Notes under the pieces: model-generated
Told to the model about the DNA's origin: nothing
Seen by the model: only the letters and a program-made list of their open reading frames with translations
Databases searched by the model: none
Origin: CAYRYU01 sp964428355
Lineage (GTDB): Bacteria > Muiribacteriota > Ozemobacteria > Ozemobacterales > Ozemobacteraceae
NCBI GenBank assembly: GCA_964428355.1
Contig: CAYRYU010000014.1
Location: 1 to 64,000, forward strand
Length of the DNA: 64,000 nucleotides
Reading direction: 5' to 3'
Part shown: positions 17,489 through 25,180 of the stretch, piece by piece
Numbering within the stretch: position 1 is the first letter of the stretch
Layout of the letters: the number at the start of each line of letters is the position of its first letter
Translations under genes and position numbers: made by a program

Positions 17489-18898
17489 TCAGACGATCCG
17501 GAAGTAATCGACGAGCACGCACCGTCTCTGGCGCGTGAAAGTCCGGGCGCTGGTGAGGCCTTCCCCGGTGGGGGAGGCGATGGTGAAGGTGGTGAAGCCT
17601 TCCCCGCCCAACCCAAGGCCGGCATAGGACGGGCCGTTCTTCACGAAAATCGAGCAGTTGCACCGGGAAGCCATCATGTGCAGGTTGTCGAGATTCTTGC
17701 TGTGCATCACCGCGGTATGGTGGTTCCCGGCTTCCACCTTCACGGCAAGATCGACCGCGGCGTGGACGTCCCGGACGCGGACGATGGGAACGACGGGCAT
17801 CAACAGCTCTTCGACAACGAAAGGGTGATCGGGGGCGGTTTCGCAAAGGACCATCCGGACGTCGTCAGAAACCCGGACCCCGATCGCTTCGAGGATGACG
17901 GAAGCGCATTTCCCGACGAACTTCCTGTTTGGACCATGTGTCTTGGGGTCGAGAACGACCTTCTCGAGCGCCAGAATCTCGCGGGCGGACGCCTCGTACG
18001 CTCCGCTGTTCCGAAGGTGCTTTTTGAGCTCGTCGGCGACGCTCTCGACGACGATGATCTCTTTTTCGGCGATACAGAGGACGTTGTTGTCGAGGGTTGC
18101 ACCGGAAACGATGTCTCGGGCGGCCTTCTTGAGATCGGCTGTCTCATCGACGACGGCGGGGGGATTCCCCGGGCCCGCGGCGATGAACTTTTTCCCGCAC
18201 TTGGCTGCAGCGGCCACCACGGCGGGACCTCCCGTCACCACGAGCAGCCGGATCGCGGGGTGGGTCATGAGGGTCTGGGCGCTCTCGATCGAGGGCTTGG
18301 AGGTGGTGACCATCAGGTTAACGGGACCTCCCGCTTCGACGACTGCTTCGTTGAGGATCCGGACCGCCAGCTGGCTGACCTTGGCGGCGGCGGGATGGGG
18401 GGCGAAAACCACCGAGTTCCCGGCTGCGAGCATCCCGATCGAGTTGCAGATCACGGTCTCGGAAGGGTTGGTCGAAGGCGTGATCGCTGCGATGATCCCG
18501 TATGGAGCCTGTTCCACCACCGTCAACCCATGATCGCCTGAGTAGGCCACCGGCTGAAGGTCTTCGATCCCCGGGGTCTTCGTAACGGCAAGGGTGTTCT
18601 TCTGGATCTTGTCATCGACCCGGCCGTAGCCGGTCTCATCGACCGCAAGCCTTGCCAACGCCTCTACCTGCTCAAGGGAACGTTTCCGCATGTTGGCGAT
18701 GATCTTTTCGCGGGCCCTGAGCGGAAGCTCGACGAACTTCTTCTGCGCCTCACCCGCCGCTTTGATCGCCTCATCCATCGATTCGAAGATTCCTGCACCC
18801 TTTGAAGCCGGAGCGGGAACCGCGGTCCCGCCTTCCTGCCCGAGGGTTTTGAGGACCTGCCGGACGATGATGTTCAGTTCATCCTGGGAAATTCCCAT
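17489..18898 (-). CDS. pduP: CoA-acylating aldehyde dehydrogenase (PduP/EutE type) with encapsulation peptide
   Basis: The 469-residue enzyme oxidises an aldehyde to acyl-CoA with NAD and CoA in the microcompartment lumen. The N-terminal ~18 residues (ISQDELNIIVRQVLKTL) form an amphipathic helix typical of BMC encapsulation peptides, joined by an Ala/Pro-rich linker to the ALDH core. The core has TPSTNPSET, VVFAPHPAA and the catalytic Cys in NNVLCIAEKE. The ATG at 18898 is preferred to the GTG at 18904. The aldehyde source is not visible in this locus; acetaldehyde from a deoxyribose-phosphate aldolase is one possibility. Confidence 0.95.
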   Translation of the reverse strand: MGISQDELNIIVRQVLKTLGQEGGTAVPAPASKGAGIFESMDEAIKAAGEAQKKFVELPLRAREKIIANMRKRSLEQVEALARLAVDETGYGRVDDKIQKNTLAVTKTPGIEDLQPVAYSGDHGLTVVEQAPYGIIAAITPSTNPSETVICNSIGMLAAGNSVVFAPHPAAAKVSQLAVRILNEAVVEAGGPVNLMVTTSKPSIESAQTLMTHPAIRLLVVTGGPAVVAAAAKCGKKFIAAGPGNPPAVVDETADLKKAARDIVSGATLDNNVLCIAEKEIIVVESVADELKKHLRNSGAYEASAREILALEKVVLDPKTHGPNRKFVGKCASVILEAIGVRVSDDVRMVLCETAPDHPFVVEELLMPVVPIVRVRDVHAAVDLAVKVEAGNHHTAVMHSKNLDNLHMMASRCNCSIFVKNGPSYAGLGLGGEGFTTFTIASPTGEGLTSARTFTRQRRCVLVDYFRIV

Positions 18899-19008
18899 AA
18901 CCACCCCCTGAAAATGATGGAAAAAAGAGAAAACGATGAACCCCGACGTCTCCGGTGCCGATCAACACTCGGCCCGGAGAAAGGGAATACCCCGGCGGGT
19001 CCTCCGGG

Positions 19009-19290
19009 TCAGCCGTTCCGGTCGTCGTCCATCGTCACCCGGTCGACGATCGCGCAGATCGCGGCATCGACCGGGCAGTTGAGGGTCTTGTCGGTCAACC
19101 GGGCGGAGCTTCCGGAAACGAGAAGAACCGTTTCCGCAGCTCCCGCACTGACCGCATCCGCTGCGATGAGAAACTTGCCGGTAGATTTCTGATCGATGGT
19201 CAATTCCTCGACGATCAGGAACTTCATCCCGGTCAGCCGGTCATCTTTGCGGGTGCAGACGACGGTCCCGCAAACTCGTCCGAGGTTCAT
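19009..19290 (-). CDS. pduN: BMC-P pentameric vertex protein (EutN/CcmL/PduN family)
   Basis: A 93-residue protein that closes the pentagonal vertices of the shell. It has the family start LGRVCGTVVCTRKDDRLTG, the central KFLIVEEL strand, AADAVSAGAAETVLLVSGSSAR and the late PVDAAICAIVD. It lies 17 bp after the BMC-H gene. It is the only BMC-P gene in the locus. Confidence 0.95.
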   Translation of the reverse strand: MNLGRVCGTVVCTRKDDRLTGMKFLIVEELTIDQKSTGKFLIAADAVSAGAAETVLLVSGSSARLTDKTLNCPVDAAICAIVDRVTMDDDRNG

Positions 19291-19307
19291 CCCTCAGTAC
19301 CCCCGGG

Positions 19308-19607
19308 TCACTTCTTGGAAACGGCCTGGGTGTTGTCCCTGATGGGAAGGACCTCGTCGAGGTTGCCGTGCGGGCGGGGGATCACGTGTACGCAGACCAG
19401 CTCGCCGATCTTCTTGGCTGCTGCTGCACCGGCATCCGTTGCGGCCTTGACTGCTGCGACGTCCCCGCGGACGAAGGCGGTGACGTAACCGGACCCGATC
19501 TTCTCCCATCCGACCAGTCTGACGTTCGCGGCCTTGACCATGGCGTCGCTTGCTTCGATGAGAGCTGTAAGACCCTTCGTTTCGATCATTCCAAGAGCTT
19601 CTTGCAT
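19308..19607 (-). CDS. pduA: BMC-H hexameric shell protein (PduA/PduJ type)
   Basis: A 99-residue single-domain shell protein with the canonical start EALGMIETKGLTALIEASDAM. The pore loop WEKIGSGYV carries the KIGSG motif of PduA-type pores that pass small polar substrates, and GDVAAVKAATDAGAAAA is the helix. The tail after VHVIPRPHGNLDEVL is short. It is the only BMC-H gene here, whereas most metabolosome loci carry two or more. Confidence 0.96.
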   Translation of the reverse strand: MQEALGMIETKGLTALIEASDAMVKAANVRLVGWEKIGSGYVTAFVRGDVAAVKAATDAGAAAAKKIGELVCVHVIPRPHGNLDEVLPIRDNTQAVSKK

Positions 19608-19662
19608 TTCAACCTCCTCAGATTTTCAAAACCCGCTCGCTGACGGAACGGGCCGTATGATT

Positions 19663-20307
19663 TCAGGAAACGATCTCGACCTTGTCCCCCGTCTTGATGG
19701 CGGCGGCATTGGCCTCGTCGGTGTCGATGTGGAAATCCATGGCGAATGAATCGTGGACCCTCACCAGGACGTTGTGCAGAACCACCGACCGGGGACCGCT
19801 CGTCTTGACCGAGATCCGGTCCATGTCTTTGAGCCCCAGGTTCGCGGCTTCCTTGGTGTGGAGGTGAAGGTGGCGCGCAGCCACGATCACGCCCTCCTTG
19901 AGGGTGACGGCGCCCTTGGGCCCGATTACCACGATACCGGGGGTTCCCTTGGTGTCTCCGGAATCCTTTACGATGGGAGGGACCCCGAGCGCGAAGGAAT
20001 CCGTGAAGGAAATCTCGATCTGGGTCGATTTCCGGACGGGCCCGAGGATCCGGCACTTCTCGATGACGCCTTTCTTCCCCGCAAGCATTACGCACTCGTC
20101 GGCCGCGAACTGGCCGGGCTGAGAAAGGTTCTTCATGACCTTCAGCTTGTACCCCTCGCCAAAAAGGGTGTCGAGGTCGGCCTGGGAAAGATGGATGTGG
20201 CGGTTGCTGACACCCACCGGAACCATTCCGGGGCGGATCCGGCCCTGGACATCGATGTGCTTCAGGACCTCCGCAACGATCTGTTTTACGCTGTTCTCAT
20301 CCATCAT
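19663..20307 (-). CDS. pduL: PduL-type phosphotransacylase
   Basis: The 214-residue enzyme converts acyl-CoA to acyl-phosphate and recycles CoA inside the compartment. The N-terminal helix (ENSVKQIVAEVLKHI) is an encapsulation peptide. Two PTAC domains carry the zinc-binding histidines in SNRHIHLS and in ARHLHLHT, and a late HDSFAMDFHIDTDEAN block matches the family. The start at 20307 overlaps the upstream stop (ATGA), so the two genes are translationally coupled. Confidence 0.95.
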   Translation of the reverse strand: MMDENSVKQIVAEVLKHIDVQGRIRPGMVPVGVSNRHIHLSQADLDTLFGEGYKLKVMKNLSQPGQFAADECVMLAGKKGVIEKCRILGPVRKSTQIEISFTDSFALGVPPIVKDSGDTKGTPGIVVIGPKGAVTLKEGVIVAARHLHLHTKEAANLGLKDMDRISVKTSGPRSVVLHNVLVRVHDSFAMDFHIDTDEANAAAIKTGDKVEIVS

Positions 20308-21386
20308 TTGTCTTGTCCTTTCCTTTGCTTGCCCGAAATTTCTTCTTCTCCGACCAAAACCGCGGATCTTTCACTTTCCGCCGACCAATCGGGGGTTCCA
20401 CGGCGATCGAGGAACCGGACCGGCTGCAACCCGGAGGGTTGTACCCTTCCCGGCGCGGTAATTATATCACAAGCCTTTTCCGCTGCAAGGGGGGATGGGG
20501 AAAAAAGGCGGAATCCTTTTTCACCCGCGCGGCGGATCAACCCCTCCCTGTTTTTCGGGAGGTTGTGGGGTGGGTCATCCTGGAGGATGGCTCCCGCGCA
20601 GCCCATATCGATGAGCAGATCGAGCGAGACCTCTCCCGTGAATGCCCCATGGGCTGCCCAGTGAACGACGGGGGAGACCATCCGGTTCTTGAGGGAGGGA
20701 AACAGCTCGCGGAAGATGGGAATGAGAGTGGGGACAACGACGAAAAGAGCCTCCGGGTGCGCTGTTGCCGAGGAGAAAAGGAACTCCGAAGCCGCACGGA
20801 GGGCTTTCGTGGTTCGTGCTGAAAGAGCGATGAGGAGCGGGCATGGAGAGGAATCCCGGACCGTCATTCCAAGAGTGTCGGCGACTTCCCTGCCCCAGTC
20901 GGTCAACCGGCTGCCGGGGGGAAGTTCACGGACCCCCTTCCGGTGCATTTCCCGGATATCGTCACCCGTCAGCGGAACGGCGGGTTTCACGGGACCAGGG
21001 CTTGTAAAAACCTCGTTGTTTCCGGGAATTGCGGTCGCCAGATCCCGGGGGAAGACCGGCTCGATGGAAAGATCGCGCCAGACCTGAGGAGGTGGCGAAA
21101 CCGGGGCGGGAACCAGAATCCGGATGGACCGCCGGCCGGGATACGCGAACAGCTTCCATGCCCCTTCGAGCTCCCGCGAATCCCGGATTCCGAGTTGGAG
21201 CTTCCGAAGGAAGTCCGGGGGCGGGTCATGGAATACCACCGAGGAAAAGCTTTCAAGGCCGATGAACCCCAAGGATGCATACCCCGTGACCAGGAACGAC
21301 TCCGGGTCGAGGTTGAAGGGGGTTGCCATCAGGTCTTCCGAGCGGAGCGTGGGAGAGACGACAAGCAGAAGGTTGTTCCGGTTCAT
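20304..21386 (-). CDS. BMC-associated protein with a degenerate triosephosphate-isomerase-like domain
   Basis: First gene of the BMC operon, 360 residues, not a known Pdu/Eut protein. Residues 1 to about 135 are unrecognised. At about 140-180, LTGDDIREMHRKGVRELP then SRLTDWGREVADTLG resembles the short segment at the start of EutT and some other BMC proteins. From about 185 the sequence resembles the first half of triosephosphate isomerase: PLLIALSARTTKALRAASEF, then FVVVPTLIPIFRELFPSL, then HGAFTGEVSLDLLIDMGC. The catalytic positions are gone: NxK is replaced by ALSART, GHSERR by LQDDPPH, and the Glu loop is absent. It is probably a binding or scaffold protein. The start is uncertain (RBS weak; ATG at residue 20 is an alternative). 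Confidence 0.7.
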   Translation of the reverse strand: MNRNNLLLVVSPTLRSEDLMATPFNLDPESFLVTGYASLGFIGLESFSSVVFHDPPPDFLRKLQLGIRDSRELEGAWKLFAYPGRRSIRILVPAPVSPPPQVWRDLSIEPVFPRDLATAIPGNNEVFTSPGPVKPAVPLTGDDIREMHRKGVRELPPGSRLTDWGREVADTLGMTVRDSSPCPLLIALSARTTKALRAASEFLFSSATAHPEALFVVVPTLIPIFRELFPSLKNRMVSPVVHWAAHGAFTGEVSLDLLIDMGCAGAILQDDPPHNLPKNREGLIRRAGEKGFRLFSPSPLAAEKACDIITAPGRVQPSGLQPVRFLDRRGTPDWSAESERSAVLVGEEEISGKQRKGQDK

Positions 21387-21435
21387 CGTGTTGGAATGAT
21401 ACCTTCACGCAGGAGGGAAATCAACAGGGATCAGG

Positions 21436-21463
21436 AAAAGAAAAACCCCGCCTTTCGGCGGGG
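21436..21463 (-). terminator. Intrinsic terminator in the BMC operon leader (candidate attenuator)
   Basis: On the minus strand, CCCCGCC-GAAA-GGCGGGG (21463 down to 21446) is followed by TTTTTCTTTT (21445-21436). No minus-strand gene ends here, yet the first BMC gene starts only about 50 nt further on. The hairpin therefore lies inside the 5' leader and would block the operon unless read through. Confidence 0.75.
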
Positions 21464-21721
21464 GGAGAATTCAAGCCCCGCGGATGCCGTGTGAGGAAAA
21501 ATTGAACCCGGACCAAAAAGTCAGGTTGTCCGCCCATTTTGGATCAAGGGCTTCGTAACAGGTAATCCTGTTCGTAAGTTGACCTTGAAACAAGCTGGAG
21601 ACAGATTCCCTCCAGATACAGGTGTCGGCTCAATTTAACCTGCATCATCACGAGCACAGCAGGGACAAAATTTTCAACGAGCTACATAGATAGATTTAAC
21701 ACAACCCATCCAAGAAAGCAA
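21464..21721 (-). promoter_or_regulatory. Structured 5' leader and candidate promoter of the BMC operon
   Basis: A weak promoter candidate reads TTGCTT (21721-21716), a 16-bp spacer, then TTAAAT (21699-21694) on the minus strand. Between it and the terminator lie short hairpins: 21619-21642 (CAGGT/ACCTG), 21595-21615 (CTGGAG/CTCCAG), 21557-21572 (AACAGG/CCTGTT) and 21509-21532 (CGGAC/GTCCG). GGGCGG at 21535-21530 could pair with the 5' arm of the terminator, giving an antiterminator. I do not recognise a cobalamin riboswitch or a known ANTAR target. Confidence 0.4.
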
Positions 21722-21747
21722 GAGGTACTCGAGTGCTTTCCGGGCGG

Positions 21748-21776
21748 TTGACCTCGGGCGGGCAAACGTGTAAAAG
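21748..21776 (+). promoter_or_regulatory. Possible sigma-70 promoter of the 7TM gene
   Basis: TTGACC, a 17-bp spacer and TAAAAG lie 31 bp before the TTG start at 21807. The -35 is good and the -10 poor. Confidence 0.35.
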
Positions 21777-21806
21777 AACGGGGGAACATCTTTTCGGGGG
21801 AAAGCG

Positions 21807-22850
21807 TTGAAGGTCGAAGCCATATTTCCCGTTTTCCGGCTCCTGACTCCGGTTCTGTCGGTCCTGATCTCGTTTTCGGTCGGTTGTTTCGTGATTGCGA
21901 AGAACCGGGAGCGGCCCGTGAACCGTGTCATCGCGGGAATCGCTTTCGCCTCCTCGCATTATAATCTCTTCCAGGCCCTGTTCTTCTTCTATCCCTCCGT
22001 CTGGATGGTCCGGATCGGTTGGATCGGAGCGGTGGCACTGATTCCCCTTCTCGCCGAGTTTCCCGATGCCGTGATCGACAACCGGTATGCCCTCCCCCGG
22101 ACCAGGAACTGGGCGCGGGGGATCGGGGCCTTTTTCTTGTGTTGCCTTCCTACGGAACTGATGTTCCTTGAGCGGCTGGAGCCCATGGGAACGGTTTTCC
22201 TTGCTCTCGGAGGACCGATCATGAAGTTCTATGCGGGAACCATGGGCTTCTTCCTGGCACGAATCGGTTTCCGTCTGGTAAAGGCTCTTCGCGGGTCACC
22301 GGAGGAGAACCAGAAACGGCGTCTCGAATTCGTTCTTCTCGGTGCGGTTTTCTACTGTCTTTGCGCGCTCCACGACATGCTCTTGAGGCATCAGATCTTC
22401 TGGATCTTCGAGTTTCCCATCGTGGAATGGGCGACCCTGGCTTTCATGATCATCGTTGTCTATGCGACGATGAGATTCAGGCTGATCGACGTTGACGTTT
22501 TCCTGGGGATGGGGGTCTATTACACCTGCCTGACCCTGGGAACCGCCGTGGTCTACAAATCTGCGGAGTATTTTCTGGAAACTTACCTTCAGCACTTCGT
22601 GAACCTGGGTTCCTGGTGGGCGCAGATGCTTCCGGCGTTCATGGTCGCATTGTTCTTCGAACCCGTCCGATGGGTGGTCCGAATGCTGATCGATTCCCTT
22701 TTCCTTGCCGGACGCTATCGGAAAATGAAGATCTTCAACTCTCCCAACTTCCAGTATCTTGTCCTGGATTCGCGTTGGAGCGAGTTGGAGAGCCTCCGGG
22801 ACGAGATCAACCGCATCCTCGAGGAGGAACGTAAACCTCCCTCCACCTGA
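21807..22850 (+). CDS. Multi-pass membrane sensor-like protein without output domain
   Basis: A 347-residue protein with about seven or eight hydrophobic segments across its length, for example FRLLTPVLSVLISFSVGCFV, IGAVALIPLLAEF, VLLGAVFYCLCAL and WATLAFMIIVVYATM. A short charged C-terminal coiled-coil-like helix (LESLRDEINRILEEE) follows. The layout resembles the N-terminal 7TM input region of histidine kinases, but no kinase, GGDEF or other output domain follows. The start is TTG with GGGGG 6 nt upstream. It diverges from the BMC operon; a sensory role in its control is only a suggestion from position. Confidence 0.6.
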   Translation: MKVEAIFPVFRLLTPVLSVLISFSVGCFVIAKNRERPVNRVIAGIAFASSHYNLFQALFFFYPSVWMVRIGWIGAVALIPLLAEFPDAVIDNRYALPRTRNWARGIGAFFLCCLPTELMFLERLEPMGTVFLALGGPIMKFYAGTMGFFLARIGFRLVKALRGSPEENQKRRLEFVLLGAVFYCLCALHDMLLRHQIFWIFEFPIVEWATLAFMIIVVYATMRFRLIDVDVFLGMGVYYTCLTLGTAVVYKSAEYFLETYLQHFVNLGSWWAQMLPAFMVALFFEPVRWVVRMLIDSLFLAGRYRKMKIFNSPNFQYLVLDSRWSELESLRDEINRILEEERKPPST

Positions 22851-22872
22851 AACCTGGGACCGACCGGGGGTT

Positions 22873-22960
22873 CACCACGAAGCCACGAAGTTCCCGAAGG
22901 CCTCCTGGAAATCCTTCGGCTTCTTCTTCGTGAACTTCGTGTTCTTGGTGCCTTTGTGGT
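22873..22960. repeat. Dispersed imperfect palindrome, CACGAAG type
   Basis: The left arm has CACCACGAAGCCACGAAG; the right arm has CTTCGTGAACTTCGTG and then GGTGCCTTTGTGG. It fills the space between the convergent 7TM and uvrB genes. Related elements are at 26034 and 44986, with a half-element at 54353. Confidence 0.75.
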
Positions 22961-22975
22961 TTTTCTTTCCTCCGG

Positions 22976-25063
22976 TCAGAAGGGTTTGGGGCGGGATCGC
23001 TGTGCTTCGTTCAGCGGGCCGCGCCTGAGCGCCCTTTTCTTTGCCAGTCCCTTTTCGCGGCCTGATTTCAGCGCGGTTCCGAGGTTCTTGAGCACCTCGT
23101 TCTCGAGGCTTTCCTCCTGTATGGAGATGATCTCGTCCCGGATCAGCGCGGCCTTCTCGAACTGAAGCGCGGTCGCGGCAGCATCCATTTCCCGCTTCAG
23201 TTGCTCCACGAGCTCTTTCACCCTTTCGATGTCGGGCTTGGGGGACGAGGCTGGGGATTCCCCCCTTTCGAGGGTGAATGCCTTCGGGAGCTGCTTCACG
23301 ATCGAGGCGGGCTCGATGCCGTTGGCGGTGTTGAACTCCTCCTGTTTCTTGCGTCGCCGTTCGGTTTCCTCGAGGCACGATCTGATCGCCTCGGTCTTCC
23401 TGTCGGCGAAGAGAATTACCTCCCCCTCGATGTTCCGGGCGGCCCGGCCGCAGGTCTGGATCAGTGCCCATGCGGAACGCAGGAAACCCTCCTTGTCCGC
23501 GTCGAGGATCGCGACGAGTGAAACCTCGGGCAGGTCCAGGCCTTCGCGGAGCATGTTGATCCCAACGAGGACCTTGAATGTGCCGAGTCGGAGATCCCTC
23601 AGGATCTCGATCCGTTCAAGAGTATCGATCTCGTCGTGGATATACCGGGTGGGAATTCCCATCTGGACGAAGTATGCGGCGAGTTCCTGGGCCATGCGCT
23701 TGGTGAGCGTCGTCACGAGCACACGGTTCCCTTTCGAGGTATGCTCTTCGATCTTGCCCATCAGGTGGTCGATCTGGCCCGAAGTCGGGTGAAGCGAGAT
23801 CCGGGGGTCCAGGAGGCCGGTGGGGCGGATGAGCTGCTCCGCCACCCGTGATTCGGACATTCCCAGCTCCCAGGGCCCGGGGGTTGCCGAAACGAAAATC
23901 AGGGGAAGGTTGCGGGAAAGGAACTCGTCGAAGGTCAGGGGTCTGTTGTCGAGCGCGGATGGAAGGCGGAACCCGAAATCGATAAGGGTCTGCTTTCGGC
24001 TCCGGTCTCCATGGCACATTCCCTTGAGTTGGGGCACGGTCATGTGCGATTCGTCCAGGAAGATGAGGCAGTCCTTGGGGAGATAGTCCACCAGCGTTTC
24101 AGCGGGAGCTCCGGGTTGTCGCGCGGCCAGGTGGCGGGAGTAGTTCTCGATTCCCTTGCAGCTCCCGGTTTCCCTCATCATTTCGAGGTCATAGCGTGTC
24201 CGCTCGTAGATCCGCTGGGCTTCGATGGCTTTTTTGGCGTTTTCGAAAACGCCCACCCGCTCCTTCATCTCCTCTTCGATCGCCAGGAATGCCCGTTCCT
24301 TCTTCTCCCTGGTGGTGACGAAATGCTGGGCGGGGAAGATGTCCACCTCCTCCAGTTGGGAAAGAACTTCCCCGGTAAGGGGGTCGAACCGCTCGATCCG
24401 GTCGAGATCGTCGCCGAAGAAACGCACCCGGATCGCCTCCTCGCTCGATGCGGGGAAGATGTCGACGGTTTCCCCTCTCGCGCGAAAACGGGATCTGTGG
24501 AAATCCATGTCGTTCCGGGAATACTGGATCTCCGTCAGGTCCCTGATAAGTTTCTGGCGGGGAAATGGCTCCCCTTTCCTGAGCGTGATCCGTAGCCCCG
24601 AGTAGTCGGCGGGAGACCCCAGTCCGTAGATGCAGCTTACCGAGGCGACGACGATCACATCCCGGCGCATGAAGAGCGCGGAAGTTGCCGAGTGCCGGAA
24701 CCGGTCGATCTCTTCGTTGATGTCGGAATCCTTTTCGATGTAACTGTCCGTGGTCGGGATGTAGGCTTCAGGCTGGAAGTAGTCGTAGTAGCTCACGAAA
24801 TACTCGACCGCGTTGTCGGGGAAGAAATCGCGGAACTCGCTGAAAAGCTGGGCCGCAAGGGTCTTGTTGTGGGTGATGATCAGTACGGGCTTGTTGAGTC
24901 TGGCGATCACGTTGGCCATCGTGAAGGTCTTTCCCGATCCAGTTACACCCAGCAGAGTCGAAAAGCGCTTTCCCTCGGATATCCAGTTCGTCAGCGCATC
25001 GACGGCGGCGGGTTGGTCCCCCCGCATGCTGAAAGGGCTCTTGAGTTGGAAACGGTCTTTCAT
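22976..25063 (-). CDS. uvrB: Excinuclease ABC subunit B
   Basis: Damage-verifying helicase of nucleotide excision repair, 695 residues. Walker A is GVTGSGKTFT near residue 40. The beta-hairpin region YYDYFQPEAYIPTTDSYIEKD, the DESH box (FLDESHMTVPQ) and helicase motifs TLTKRMAQEL, GINMLREGLDLPEV and QTCGRAARN are present. The UVR motif that contacts UvrC is near residues 620-655. An AAGGAGG supports the start. The C-terminal tail is Arg/Lys-rich. No uvrA or uvrC is nearby. Confidence 0.98.
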   Translation of the reverse strand: MKDRFQLKSPFSMRGDQPAAVDALTNWISEGKRFSTLLGVTGSGKTFTMANVIARLNKPVLIITHNKTLAAQLFSEFRDFFPDNAVEYFVSYYDYFQPEAYIPTTDSYIEKDSDINEEIDRFRHSATSALFMRRDVIVVASVSCIYGLGSPADYSGLRITLRKGEPFPRQKLIRDLTEIQYSRNDMDFHRSRFRARGETVDIFPASSEEAIRVRFFGDDLDRIERFDPLTGEVLSQLEEVDIFPAQHFVTTREKKERAFLAIEEEMKERVGVFENAKKAIEAQRIYERTRYDLEMMRETGSCKGIENYSRHLAARQPGAPAETLVDYLPKDCLIFLDESHMTVPQLKGMCHGDRSRKQTLIDFGFRLPSALDNRPLTFDEFLSRNLPLIFVSATPGPWELGMSESRVAEQLIRPTGLLDPRISLHPTSGQIDHLMGKIEEHTSKGNRVLVTTLTKRMAQELAAYFVQMGIPTRYIHDEIDTLERIEILRDLRLGTFKVLVGINMLREGLDLPEVSLVAILDADKEGFLRSAWALIQTCGRAARNIEGEVILFADRKTEAIRSCLEETERRRKKQEEFNTANGIEPASIVKQLPKAFTLERGESPASSPKPDIERVKELVEQLKREMDAAATALQFEKAALIRDEIISIQEESLENEVLKNLGTALKSGREKGLAKKRALRRGPLNEAQRSRPKPF

Positions 25064-25180
25064 GGGGTGCCCTCCTTGCCGACCTGTTCACCGGGTTGCA
25101 TTAGGGGAAGCGTGGAGATACCATGTTATTGCAGGACCGTGCCAGGGGCAAGCCTGAAGAATAACTTCTACGAGGTCGGC

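Noticed and set aside
17479..17625. N-terminal extension of PduS
   Set aside because: It overlaps the end of pduP; the glycine-rich loop expected near the N-terminus starts just after the ATG at 17478.
21464..21540. Possible tRNA remnant (GGGTTCAATTTTTCC resembles a T-arm)
   Set aside because: The arm does not pair and no acceptor, D or anticodon stem can be drawn.
25130..25144. Sigma-54-like TGGCACGGTCCTGCA on the minus strand before uvrB
   Set aside because: The GG to GC spacing is one base short of the required 10, so function is unlikely.
24692..25180. Upstream in-frame extension of the M55 peptidase gene
   Set aside because: It lies antisense to uvrB and gives no plausible peptide; the family start and an RBS point to 25181.
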